The notes below the pieces were generated by a model that was not told the origin of the DNA, made no database searches, and worked only from the letters and a program-made list of their open reading frames with translations. Source: Treponema sp. UBA3870 (GTDB lineage Bacteria; Spirochaetota; Spirochaetia; Treponematales; Treponemataceae). From it: 7,963 nucleotides of DNA. Both the position numbers and the translations under genes were made by a program. The DNA lies in contig DGGQ01000021.1 of the NCBI GenBank assembly GCA_002392275.1, positions 1-7,963 on the forward strand. Direction: 5' to 3'. Of this stretch, positions 1 through 6,044 are shown one piece after another. How positions within the stretch are numbered: position 1 is the stretch's first letter; each line of letters starts with the position of its first letter.

Positions 1-2
1 CT

Positions 3-101
3 CAATGGAAATTCGGCGCAAAATCCGTCGTCCATATTTGGCAAGACATTTTCAGTGCCACAATGGATGGCGGCGAAATTGATTCTGTACTCGCACTTTG
101 A
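3..101 (+). CDS. C-terminal fragment of an unidentified protein (partial, runs off the left edge)
   Basis: A reading frame that is open from base 3 ends with TGA at 99-101. The 32 visible residues include the stretch KSVVHIWQDIFSATMDGG and end in DSVLAL. All three plus frames are open at this edge, so the frame choice is a judgement: this one gives the most protein-like composition, with spread-out acidic, aromatic and aliphatic residues. I do not recognise the family from so short a tail. The next gene on the strand starts about 280 bases further on, so this is probably the end of a separate transcription unit. A weak AT-rich hairpin (GGAAAA at 124-129 pairing with TTTTCC at 138-143) lies just downstream and could contribute to termination. 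Confidence 0.42.
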   Translation, partial: QWKFGAKSVVHIWQDIFSATMDGGEIDSVLAL

Positions 102-380
102 TTCTCCGCTCCAAAGTTCAAGGGGAAAATAAAAATTTTTTCCGTCGGATTTTGGGAAAAGGATTTCAGCTTTTGTAACGGTGTCGGAAAAAAAAACAGC
201 GAACGACCACAAAGGAAAAATCGGGTAAGCAAAATTTTTGTGAAGATTTTCTTTGTTGAATGAGTAAATAATTTTTTTTGAAAACCGGGAGAGCCTTAAG
301 ACGACATCCCGATGTGGAATTAGAGCCTGTGTCTGCATTGCTAAAATGTAGCGCAAAAACAAAAAAAAGTGTAGGGAGCC
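102..380. other. Non-coding interval upstream of the HEAWH membrane protein
   Basis: These 279 bases hold no convincing gene. A TTG-initiated minus-strand frame covering about 2-232 has low-complexity composition rich in Phe, Ser and Pro, no Shine-Dalgarno and no recognisable motif, so I treat it as chance. The stretch contains an AT-rich hairpin at 124-143, runs of A (about 188-196) and T (about 271-278), and a weak candidate promoter near 320-347 that would serve the gene at 381. Confidence 0.5.
320..347 (+). promoter_or_regulatory. Weak candidate sigma70 promoter for the gene at 381
   Basis: TTAGAG (320-325, 3 of 6 matches to TTGACA) and TAAAAT (342-347, 5 of 6 matches to TATAAT) are separated by 16 bp. 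The predicted start near 354 would give a leader of about 27 nt that includes the AGGGAG ribosome-binding sequence at 373-378. The -35 match is poor, so this is only a candidate. Confidence 0.3.
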
Positions 381-2210
381 ATGTGGACCGAATATCTAAG
401 AAAGAACAGAATCGCGCTAATCAGCATTGCGAACTTGATTCTGCTTTTGATTTTGGTTTTGCTCTCGTTCATTAAAAAAAATCCTCAGACAAAACCCGCA
501 GACATTTTTTTGGAAAGGAAATACACTTTCATGCGCGGGATTTCGGATATAAGTATTGATGGAAAGTCTCTGATTGCGCTTAACCACGAGTCGGTCTCCG
601 GTGCGATAAGCGACACAAAAAAACAGGACATACTTTTCTATCTTCTGACCGCCGAGCAAAAATCCATGCTGAATCAAAAATCAAAAAGCCACTCGGGGGC
701 CGCTATTGAGCTTGATCTTTTTGATGATGGGGACAGGAAATCAAAATGCAGGAGCGTCAAGTTCGGGTTCATCCATGACTCGAATTTAAAAAGTGGCGAG
801 GGAATCTGTTTTGATGAAAATCCTATGCCGCAGGCTGACTTTGATTTTTCCAACGCAAAATCTTCTGGCGCAAAAATTTCCATGTGCGTCTCAAGGAACG
901 ATGACATTGCCGGCTTCTATGTTTTTGGGGAGGACGCTTTTCATATTGGCGGCGTGCGCATTGTGGACGCGAGGATTGGCTTTGACATTTCAGGCGATGT
1001 TCCGGTGTGGGCCTTCTCTTCAAATGGCGGACAGGCTGACTGCGAAAATATTTCTGTTGACTTTTGTGGCGGCAAAAAAACATTCGACACCGAAAACTCC
1101 TCGTCGGGGATTCTTCCAAAAATTGAGATTGTGATGAAATCTTCGGACGATGTTCCTGTTGACGGTGAAATGGACAGACTGGTTTTCAAATATGGTCGCG
1201 AGAAGTTTGTGGTCCGACGTTCACCGGAAAAAAATGCCTACACAATTCAGACTGCTGCTACGGAGGACAGATTTGCGGTAATGGGTTTTGAGAAAAACGC
1301 TTCACTCGTGGAATCTGTTTTTATGAGTGCGAATCCACCGGAACTTTGCCCGGACGACGGAATTGTTGACACACCGCTTGTCTCCGATGTTGGACTTGTA
1401 ATCCAGTGGCCAAGGGATTCCTGGCGCATAAAGGACTACGAGCTTTTCAGGTGGGAGCAGTTCCCCGATGTGCTTGTCTTCGATTTTAAATCCTACAGCA
1501 TCCAGACAAAATTTTTGGGAAGGCTTTCTTTTTTTGTCGAGAAGCCGGAATACAAGGGAACTTTTGTCGCCAACAGTTTTTTTGAGGAAAACAGAACCTA
1601 CAACGCGCATGACTACAAGGCGGACGACATTGCACGCTTTTTTACCGAGGCGGAAAAACAGAAGTTCAGGCTCAACGATGAGGAAATCCTTTTGAAAAAG
1701 ATTCTACTGAAAAACGGTGTAATTGTTCAGGAGAAAAATGGAGAATACGGTCCCGGTGTTGGTGCGATAATTTCAATCTCAAGGGAATCCTGGACGGAGC
1801 TTAGATACCAGCTTATGGCGCACGAGGCCTGGCACGGAATCTATTTTACAGACAGCGATTTCAGGTCCTTCGCGGATTCTGTTTACGCAAAGACAGACCG
1901 GCGTGGAATCGATTTTCTGAAGGCATATTTTGAGGCCTACGACAATCTTGGTTACGACACGGGTAACGAGTATCTCATGCGCAACGAGTTCATGGCGTAC
2001 ATGCTCCAGAAGTCCCCCGAAAGGACAAGAGACTATTTCCTGAACATAAGCAACTGGACTACACTTTGTGAAAAAAATCCTGCGCAGGTCGAATACATTC
2101 AGAAAAGCGGCTGCGAGGATTTCAGAAAGGCATCCGAGAATCTCTGCAACTATGTCTCAAAAAGATGGGGCTACTGGGGTGGCAGAACCTATCTTGTGTC
2201 AAAGTCCTAG
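381..2210 (+). CDS. Membrane-anchored protein with HEAWH zinc-metallopeptidase-like motif
   Basis: A 609-residue protein. A short basic head (EYLRKNR) precedes one hydrophobic helix at about residues 11-31 (ALISIANLILLLILVLLSF), so it is predicted to be anchored in the inner membrane with the rest outside the cytoplasm. Residues about 40-450 form a large region I do not recognise. Near the C terminus is HEAWH (481-485), an exact HExxH zinc-peptidase signature, followed about 50 residues later by NEYLMRNEFMAYML, whose E536 (or E530) is well placed as a third gluzincin-type ligand. Protease activity is inferred from this motif alone. Start: ATG 381 is the first start codon after an in-frame TAG at 372, with AGGGAG at 373-378 only 2 nt away, which is unusually tight. 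It stands alone on its strand and converges on the operon ending at 2258 with a 47-bp gap. Confidence 0.8.
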   Translation: MWTEYLRKNRIALISIANLILLLILVLLSFIKKNPQTKPADIFLERKYTFMRGISDISIDGKSLIALNHESVSGAISDTKKQDILFYLLTAEQKSMLNQKSKSHSGAAIELDLFDDGDRKSKCRSVKFGFIHDSNLKSGEGICFDENPMPQADFDFSNAKSSGAKISMCVSRNDDIAGFYVFGEDAFHIGGVRIVDARIGFDISGDVPVWAFSSNGGQADCENISVDFCGGKKTFDTENSSSGILPKIEIVMKSSDDVPVDGEMDRLVFKYGREKFVVRRSPEKNAYTIQTAATEDRFAVMGFEKNASLVESVFMSANPPELCPDDGIVDTPLVSDVGLVIQWPRDSWRIKDYELFRWEQFPDVLVFDFKSYSIQTKFLGRLSFFVEKPEYKGTFVANSFFEENRTYNAHDYKADDIARFFTEAEKQKFRLNDEEILLKKILLKNGVIVQEKNGEYGPGVGAIISISRESWTELRYQLMAHEAWHGIYFTDSDFRSFADSVYAKTDRRGIDFLKAYFEAYDNLGYDTGNEYLMRNEFMAYMLQKSPERTRDYFLNISNWTTLCEKNPAQVEYIQKSGCEDFRKASENLCNYVSKRWGYWGGRTYLVSKS

Positions 2211-2257
2211 AAATTCGCTGATTGTTATCCGGGACATAAATCGGTGATTCCACAGGC

Positions 2258-2851
2258 TCAGTGGTTGGACATAAATTTTTTGTCCTTCACTGTGTCCATA
2301 TTGCAGTAGCGTTCGGCGGCAATTGTTGATGGCGGTCCATGTCCTGGGAGAAGAACATAATCGTCGCACTGTGAAAAAATTTTTTTCTCAATGTTCGAGC
2401 AGAGCATTTTTTTGAAATACGCCCCGGAGGTTTCCCCAATTGTTCCTGCCGTAAGGGCATCTCCTGTGAAAATCAGGTTGCCGATTTTAAAAATCATGCT
2501 GTCGGTGGAGTGGCCCGGTAGCGATGAGTATTCGACGTCCAGACCCGCGATTGTAATTTTTCCATCACCGCGAATCAGGTTGGCACGGCATCCCTCAATC
2601 TCGTAGTCCGCTGTGTAGATTTGCGGCGAATAAATTTTTGTGAGGGTGGTCAGCCCCTTGACGTGGTGGAGATGGTTGTGTGTGACAAGAACTGCCACCA
2701 GCTTGTAGTGGTCAGTCTCAATCTGCGAGATTATTTCATTAGAAATTTTCCCCGGGTCGATTATTATTGCCTGCATAACCGATGGGTCGTCGTTAACAAT
2801 GATGTAGCAGTTTGTGAATTCCTCAAGGCACAGATGGAAGTAGACTTTCAT
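2258..2851 (-). CDS. Metallo-beta-lactamase-fold hydrolase, glyoxalase II-like, with altered metal motif
   Basis: A 197-residue single-domain cytoplasmic protein of the MBL superfamily, close to the usual size of short glyoxalase II-like hydrolases (thioester hydrolysis is the family's common reaction; the substrate here is unknown). Motifs in order: IIIDPG (30-34), THNHLHH (57-63) for THxHxDH, LPGHSTDS (111-118) supplying H114, FTGDAL supplying the bridging D131, and LLPGHGPPSTIAAE (167-180) supplying H171. The Asp normally found in HxHxDH is His62 here (codon CAC; GAC would be Asp), so one metal ligand is changed while all others are present. No signal peptide. It is the second gene of an operon: its ATG overlaps the upstream stop as ATGA, and GGAGG at 2856-2860 lies 4 nt before the start, inside the preceding gene, which suggests translational coupling. 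Fold assignment is secure; substrate is not. Confidence 0.9.
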   Translation of the reverse strand: MKVYFHLCLEEFTNCYIIVNDDPSVMQAIIIDPGKISNEIISQIETDHYKLVAVLVTHNHLHHVKGLTTLTKIYSPQIYTADYEIEGCRANLIRGDGKITIAGLDVEYSSLPGHSTDSMIFKIGNLIFTGDALTAGTIGETSGAYFKKMLCSNIEKKIFSQCDDYVLLPGHGPPSTIAAERYCNMDTVKDKKFMSNH

Positions 2852-3522
2852 AAATCCTCCGGCGTGTCGTCAATCTCAAAACTGTAGAGACCGGACCTTT
2901 TTTTCTTTTTTCTGTCAATCAGTGCCTCCCTTGTGTTGGAGAGCTTGAATGACACACCCTCCCGCGCTGACTCGTAGAACATGACTTTTTTCAGGTTGCA
3001 GTTTATCATCGACGTGTTGATTAGAACCGCCTTTATAAATCTGCTGTTGTAGAGGTCGCTGTCGTCAAAACTGGACTGGTATGCGGTGATTCCGTTGAAG
3101 TTGTTCTGAATCAGATCGCTGCCCGTGAAAATTGCGTGGACCATTTTGCTTCCCGCGAATGACGAAAACTGAATGTTGCTGTCCGTGAACGAGATTTCCG
3201 ATAGCGTTGAAAAATCGAACATGCACATCCTCATCCTGATTCTTGCGGCATGGATTGAACTGAACGTGGTGCGCTGAAAATTGCATCCATAAAATTTTTT
3301 CCCGCCAAGGTCCAGATTGTCGAAGACCATGTTGCTCGCGTTGATTCCAACAATCTTGTCGTGTTCCATGATGTATTTTTTTATGTCGTCGTTCAGTTTG
3401 TTCGGGTTGGCCGAGTGCTTCATGCAGAATCCTTCCGACTCGCAAATCTTTCCGTCATCCGTTATCGATGAGACCGCGAACGCCCTGCATCCCGGGTACT
3501 GGCATTGGTTAAAAAGGTACAT
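2848..3522 (-). CDS. Pentapeptide-repeat protein with N-terminal Cys/His cluster
   Basis: A 224-residue protein with three parts. Residues 1-40 hold C7, C12, C27, C33 and H36, spaced like a small zinc-binding module. Residues about 65-193 are tandem pentapeptide repeats: every fifth position from F67 to F192 is nearly always F, L, M or I (F67, L72, F77, F82, F87, F102, L107, F112, F122, F132, L137, F142, F152, L157, F162, L167, L177, F182, F192), in one unbroken phase. About 26 repeats correspond to six or more coils of a right-handed quadrilateral beta-helix. The tail is basic (DRKKKKR at 203-209) then acidic. No signal peptide or membrane segment. Such proteins often act as binding scaffolds; some mimic DNA and protect gyrase, but nothing here assigns that role. 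It is the first gene of an operon with the MBL hydrolase. The ATG at 3522 has no Shine-Dalgarno and sits at the predicted transcription start. Confidence 0.9.
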   Translation of the reverse strand: MYLFNQCQYPGCRAFAVSSITDDGKICESEGFCMKHSANPNKLNDDIKKYIMEHDKIVGINASNMVFDNLDLGGKKFYGCNFQRTTFSSIHAARIRMRMCMFDFSTLSEISFTDSNIQFSSFAGSKMVHAIFTGSDLIQNNFNGITAYQSSFDDSDLYNSRFIKAVLINTSMINCNLKKVMFYESAREGVSFKLSNTREALIDRKKKKRSGLYSFEIDDTPEDL

Positions 3523-3528
3523 ACATAA

Positions 3529-3557
3529 ACTTTACGCTATTGAAAACATTTAGTCAA
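3529..3557 (-). promoter_or_regulatory. Minus-strand sigma70-like promoter of the pentapeptide/MBL operon, predicted leaderless
   Basis: Read on the minus strand, TTGACT (3557-3552, 5 of 6) and TAAAGT (3534-3529, 4 of 6, keeping the key T1, A2 and T6) are separated by exactly 17 bp. Six bases separate the -10 from ATG 3522, so the usual start position (7 nt past the -10) is the A of the ATG. No Shine-Dalgarno lies in the gap. Its -35 is inside the spacer of the divergent plus-strand promoter. Confidence 0.6.
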
Positions 3558-3568
3558 ATAGGTAGAAT
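3540..3568 (+). promoter_or_regulatory. Plus-strand sigma70-like promoter of the eight-Cys gene, predicted leaderless
   Basis: TTGAAA (3540-3545, 5 of 6) and TAGAAT (3563-3568, 5 of 6) are separated by exactly 17 bp. The predicted transcription start at 3575 is the A of the start ATG. The only Shine-Dalgarno-like bases (AGG at 3560-3562) lie upstream of that start and so would not be in the mRNA. The promoter is interleaved with the divergent minus-strand promoter, so two RNA polymerases could not occupy both at once. Confidence 0.65.
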
Positions 3569-3574
3569 TCATTT

Positions 3575-3853
3575 ATGTGTTGGAAATGTGGATCGGAAAT
3601 AAAAGAAGAGACAATCACCAGGGATTCTGTCTGTGTGGTATGCAAAAAGGATTTGCGCTCCTGCCGGAACTGTATGTTCTATTCTCCGGGAAGCCATTAT
3701 GATTGCAGGGAAACCGTGGAGGACCCGGTAAGCGACAAGGAGAGGACAAACTTCTGCGAAAGTTTCAAGGTCAGGCGGATTTGGAGCGGAAACTCAAATG
3801 CTGACGACAAAGCTGCGGCGGCAAAAAAAGCGTTCGACTCGCTCTTCGGGTAA
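3575..3853 (+). CDS. Small eight-cysteine zinc-ribbon-like protein
   Basis: A 92-residue cytoplasmic protein with eight cysteines arranged as pairs and singles: C2 and C5 (CWKC), C20 and C23 (CVVC), C30 and C33 (CRNC), C44 and C61. The first two CxxC pairs look like a zinc ribbon. The second half, with NCMFYSPGSHYDCRE (32-46) and KERTNFCESF (55-64), looks like a second metal-binding element, and I recall similar small uncharacterised proteins in spirochaetes. The C terminus is an Ala/Lys-rich helix ending in AFDSLFG. Function is unknown; protein or nucleic-acid binding would be typical of ribbon proteins. The ATG at 3575 is chosen because it preserves the first CxxC and coincides with the predicted transcription start. 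It diverges from the pentapeptide gene, whose protein also begins with a Cys cluster, and converges on the HD-GYP gene with a 31-bp gap. Confidence 0.85.
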   Translation: MCWKCGSEIKEETITRDSVCVVCKKDLRSCRNCMFYSPGSHYDCRETVEDPVSDKERTNFCESFKVRRIWSGNSNADDKAAAAKKAFDSLFG

Positions 3854-3884
3854 GGACGTTCAGAGTTCAGATTTCAGCATTTTC

Positions 3885-5597
3885 CTAAAGCTCGTGCACG
3901 GATGCTGTGTAGTAGGCCTCCAGCTGAGGACGGCACTGGATGAAAATTTTCCCAAGCACAGGGTCAAAGTGTTTTCCCAGGTTGTTCTGTATTATCTCAA
4001 AGGCCTCGTCAAAACTTTTCGCCTCCTTGTAGCAGCGTTTGCTCACGAGCGCGTCAAAGACATCCGCAAGCGCCATGATTCTTGCCTCAAGAGGAATGTC
4101 CGTTCCCCTAAGACGCTCGGGGTATCCGCTTCCGTCCCATTTTTCGTGGTGGTAGTGGGCCACGTTTATGGCTATCTCCTTAAAATCGCTGTCCTGGATT
4201 TCGTCGAGAACCTTCGCGACTATCACGGCTCCCTTTGCGGCATGGTTTTTCATCTTGCTGTATTCCTCGTCGGTGAATCGTCCGGGCTTTCGCAAAATGG
4301 AATCGTCAACGGCAATCTTTCCAAGGTCGTGCATAGGGGCCGCCTTTATCACGTTGCCGCAGAACTCTGGGGTACATTCCTTAATCTCCGGATGCTTCAT
4401 AAGTTCGTCCGCAAAAATCCTGATGCAGTCGCTTGTCCTTAGAATGTGTCCGCCGGTGGAGTTGTCGCGGCTTTCAACCATTGTCGCCATCCCCTTGATT
4501 ATGGACTCCTGCATGACTATCACCTGCTGGGTCTTTTCTTCAATCAGCTTGGACAGTTCCTTGTTGTACAGGTTGATTCCCTTTATGTAGTTCTGCTGCT
4601 CCGTGTCATCCCTCAGTTCCAGAAGATAGCCGAGATGCTTTCCCTTTGTGGAAATCTGGTGGATGGTGCAGATTGCGGATTTTTCGTTGTTCGTGATTTT
4701 GAAGTCCCGGTTGCAGTGATCCTTCCAGCTCCAGTTTTTGTCCCTGTAGTGTAGCCCCTGGATTACATCGGTGCATGAGGCGGGAATCTGAAAGTCAATA
4801 GGAACGTTGTCCAGCTCGGGAAACAGCTTTACCGCAAAATCGTCGCAGCCCAGAAAACGGTCCCTGTTGTCGAACGCTATGTATCCGTATCCTCCGCGGG
4901 ACTTGTACACGCTCAGCAGATTCATCTGTAGGTCGTAAGTGTTTGCCCTGAGCGAAAAGGCGATGAAAAAGATTTCCATCAGTATGTATGTGTACGGCAT
5001 GAAGTTGATTCCGACACCAAGTGAGAGCGGAATTATGTAGGTGAGCGTCCCCACAATCAGCATGAAAAGGAGGGTGAACAGTAGGCGCTTCGAGACCTTC
5101 TTTTTTGTGAAGATTGAATGGACCACGACAGCCATGGATGCAATGTTGATTAGCGCAAGGTAGATGATGTAGAAAATCATCGCGGGTCCGGCCTTGTACA
5201 CTATCATCGTGAGCCCATGCTTCTTTATGATTTCCGGCATGGCAAAAAACAGGTTGCTCTCTTTTGTCGTCGCTATTATCAGGCTGATTGCGATTGCGTA
5301 GGCCAGAAGGGAAAAACGCAGCGGAAGGAAAAACCTTTTGCCGCACATATCGACAACGACCACAAACATGAAAAGAATGGCGAAAATGCTCCCAATATAT
5401 GAGACAAGGTTTCCGGCCATGGCAGCCTCAAGGGTCTCCGAATAGACGGACATTGCGTAGCCGAAGTTGGAAATCAGCGTCGTGAGGAACATCATCAGAT
5501 AGTTCTTGTTGATTTTGTTCGCGTTGATTTCATAGAAGATTATCAGCGTGCCAAGAGAAATAAAAACTGCGATAAGGTAAACCGGCTGCAAATTCAT
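3885..5597 (-). CDS. 7TM-PAS-HD-GYP cyclic-di-GMP phosphodiesterase-type signalling protein
   Basis: A 570-residue inner-membrane receptor. Seven hydrophobic helices fall at about residues 5-23, 33-52, 64-84, 94-111, 135-160, 170-192 and 198-217, like the 7TM sensor module found on histidine kinases. A PAS-like domain follows (about 236-335, ending in LLELRDDTEQ), then a coiled-coil linker (about 338-368), then an HD-GYP domain (about 369-565). Catalytic signatures are intact: H384 in GGHILRT, H423-D424 in MHDLGK, and HHEKWDGSGYP at 483-493. Active HD-GYP enzymes hydrolyse cyclic di-GMP to pGpG or GMP, so this probably couples an extracellular or membrane signal, and one sensed by PAS, to lowering cyclic di-GMP; the ligands are unknown. 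The frame extends to an ATG at 5648, but I choose ATG 5597: the helix-rich module begins there, the extra 17 residues contain a perfect TATAAT in their DNA, and no Shine-Dalgarno supports either upstream ATG. Single-gene unit. Confidence 0.9.
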   Translation of the reverse strand: MNLQPVYLIAVFISLGTLIIFYEINANKINKNYLMMFLTTLISNFGYAMSVYSETLEAAMAGNLVSYIGSIFAILFMFVVVVDMCGKRFFLPLRFSLLAYAIAISLIIATTKESNLFFAMPEIIKKHGLTMIVYKAGPAMIFYIIYLALINIASMAVVVHSIFTKKKVSKRLLFTLLFMLIVGTLTYIIPLSLGVGINFMPYTYILMEIFFIAFSLRANTYDLQMNLLSVYKSRGGYGYIAFDNRDRFLGCDDFAVKLFPELDNVPIDFQIPASCTDVIQGLHYRDKNWSWKDHCNRDFKITNNEKSAICTIHQISTKGKHLGYLLELRDDTEQQNYIKGINLYNKELSKLIEEKTQQVIVMQESIIKGMATMVESRDNSTGGHILRTSDCIRIFADELMKHPEIKECTPEFCGNVIKAAPMHDLGKIAVDDSILRKPGRFTDEEYSKMKNHAAKGAVIVAKVLDEIQDSDFKEIAINVAHYHHEKWDGSGYPERLRGTDIPLEARIMALADVFDALVSKRCYKEAKSFDEAFEIIQNNLGKHFDPVLGKIFIQCRPQLEAYYTASVHEL

Positions 5598-5603
5598 GCG
5601 CCA

Positions 5604-5632
5604 ATTATAATACATTTCCAGAAAAAATGAAA
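5604..5632 (-). promoter_or_regulatory. Minus-strand promoter of the HD-GYP gene, perfect TATAAT, predicted leaderless
   Basis: A perfect TATAAT (5609-5604 on the minus strand) ends exactly 6 nt before ATG 5597, placing the expected transcription start on the A of that ATG. The -35 is poor: TTTCAT at 17-bp spacing or GTTTCA at 18-bp. No Shine-Dalgarno is present between the -10 and the ATG. This is the main reason for preferring start 5597 over 5648. Confidence 0.5.
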
Positions 5633-5752
5633 CTTGTTTGGGGACCAAGTGGGGGCATCAGTAAGTTTTTATAGAATATTAGTGTTTTAAAATATTTTGA
5701 CAGTACTGAATTTGACTGGAATGCAAATGCCGGGAGCGCATGGCCGTTTGTC

Positions 5753-5782
5753 GTGGCAGAAAATCAATTTTTGTGATATAAT
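5753..5782 (+). promoter_or_regulatory. Extended -10 promoter for the antitoxin-murI operon
   Basis: TATAAT (5777-5782) is a perfect -10 and is preceded by TGA, giving the extended -10 form TGnTATAAT. GTGGCA (5753-5758, 4 of 6) serves as a -35 at 18-bp spacing. The predicted start near 5789 leaves a 15-nt leader that contains the strong AGGAGG Shine-Dalgarno at 5792-5797, 6 nt from ATG 5804. The rest of the 5598-5803 gap is AT-rich, with a palindrome AAAATATTTT near 5689-5698. Confidence 0.7.
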
Positions 5783-5803
5783 GAAGCTACGAGGAGGAAT
5801 GCT

Positions 5804-6034
5804 ATGTCTTATGCTGGTGTTGCTGAAAAGCTAAAAATGATACCTGAACAGTATCTTGATGAAGTTTCTGATTTTTTTGATTTTATACTGTTCCGAGATA
5901 AAGCAAAGGAGATTTCTGTTCCAAATGCTGAACTTGTGGCTGCCCTGCAAGAAAGCGAGGAAATGCTAAATAATCCGAATACAAAAAAATTCAACAGTGT
6001 TGATTCTCTCTTCGCAGATTTGTTTGATGAGTAG
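5804..6034 (+). CDS. DUF2281-like antitoxin without an adjacent toxin
   Basis: A 76-residue acidic protein. The N-terminal half, with EKLKMIPEQYLDEVSDFFDF (8-27), matches the LxxLPExxxxEVxDFxxFL pattern of DUF2281-type antitoxins. The C-terminal half, with ALQESEEMLNNPNTKKF and ending SLFADLFDE, matches the toxin-binding tail seen in antitoxins that pair with RelE/ParE/YafQ-type toxins (family knowledge). The start is well supported by AGGAGG 6 nt upstream and a strong extended -10 promoter. In a typical pair the toxin ORF would overlap or follow within a few bases; here the next gene, 10 nt after the stop, is glutamate racemase. It is therefore an orphan antitoxin, a remnant of a lost pair, or a protein re-used as leader and regulator of murI. 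No DNA-binding domain is obvious at this size. Confidence 0.75.
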   Translation: MSYAGVAEKLKMIPEQYLDEVSDFFDFILFRDKAKEISVPNAELVAALQESEEMLNNPNTKKFNSVDSLFADLFDE

Positions 6035-6044
6035 GATTATATTT

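Noticed and set aside
2..232. 76-residue minus-strand open frame at the left edge
   Set aside because: It needs a TTG start, has no Shine-Dalgarno, shows low-complexity Phe/Ser/Pro composition and overlaps a more protein-like plus-strand tail.
2252..2264. CCAC/GTGG inverted repeat at the convergent ends of the HEAWH and MBL genes
   Set aside because: Only four base pairs with a seven-base loop and no adjoining T run, so it is not supported as a terminator.
3798..4442. 214-residue plus-strand open frame antisense to the HD-GYP gene
   Set aside because: It lies opposite the conserved HD-GYP catalytic domain and carries no motif of its own; it is a shadow of codon bias.
4795..5346. 183-residue minus-strand open frame
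   Set aside because: It is an out-of-frame reading of the 7TM and PAS coding region, rich in His, Arg and Gln in the way shadow frames are.
5697..5702. Perfect TTGACA hexamer upstream of the antitoxin gene
   Set aside because: No -10-like hexamer occurs at 16-18 bp spacing on the same strand; the convincing promoter is the extended -10 at 5777.
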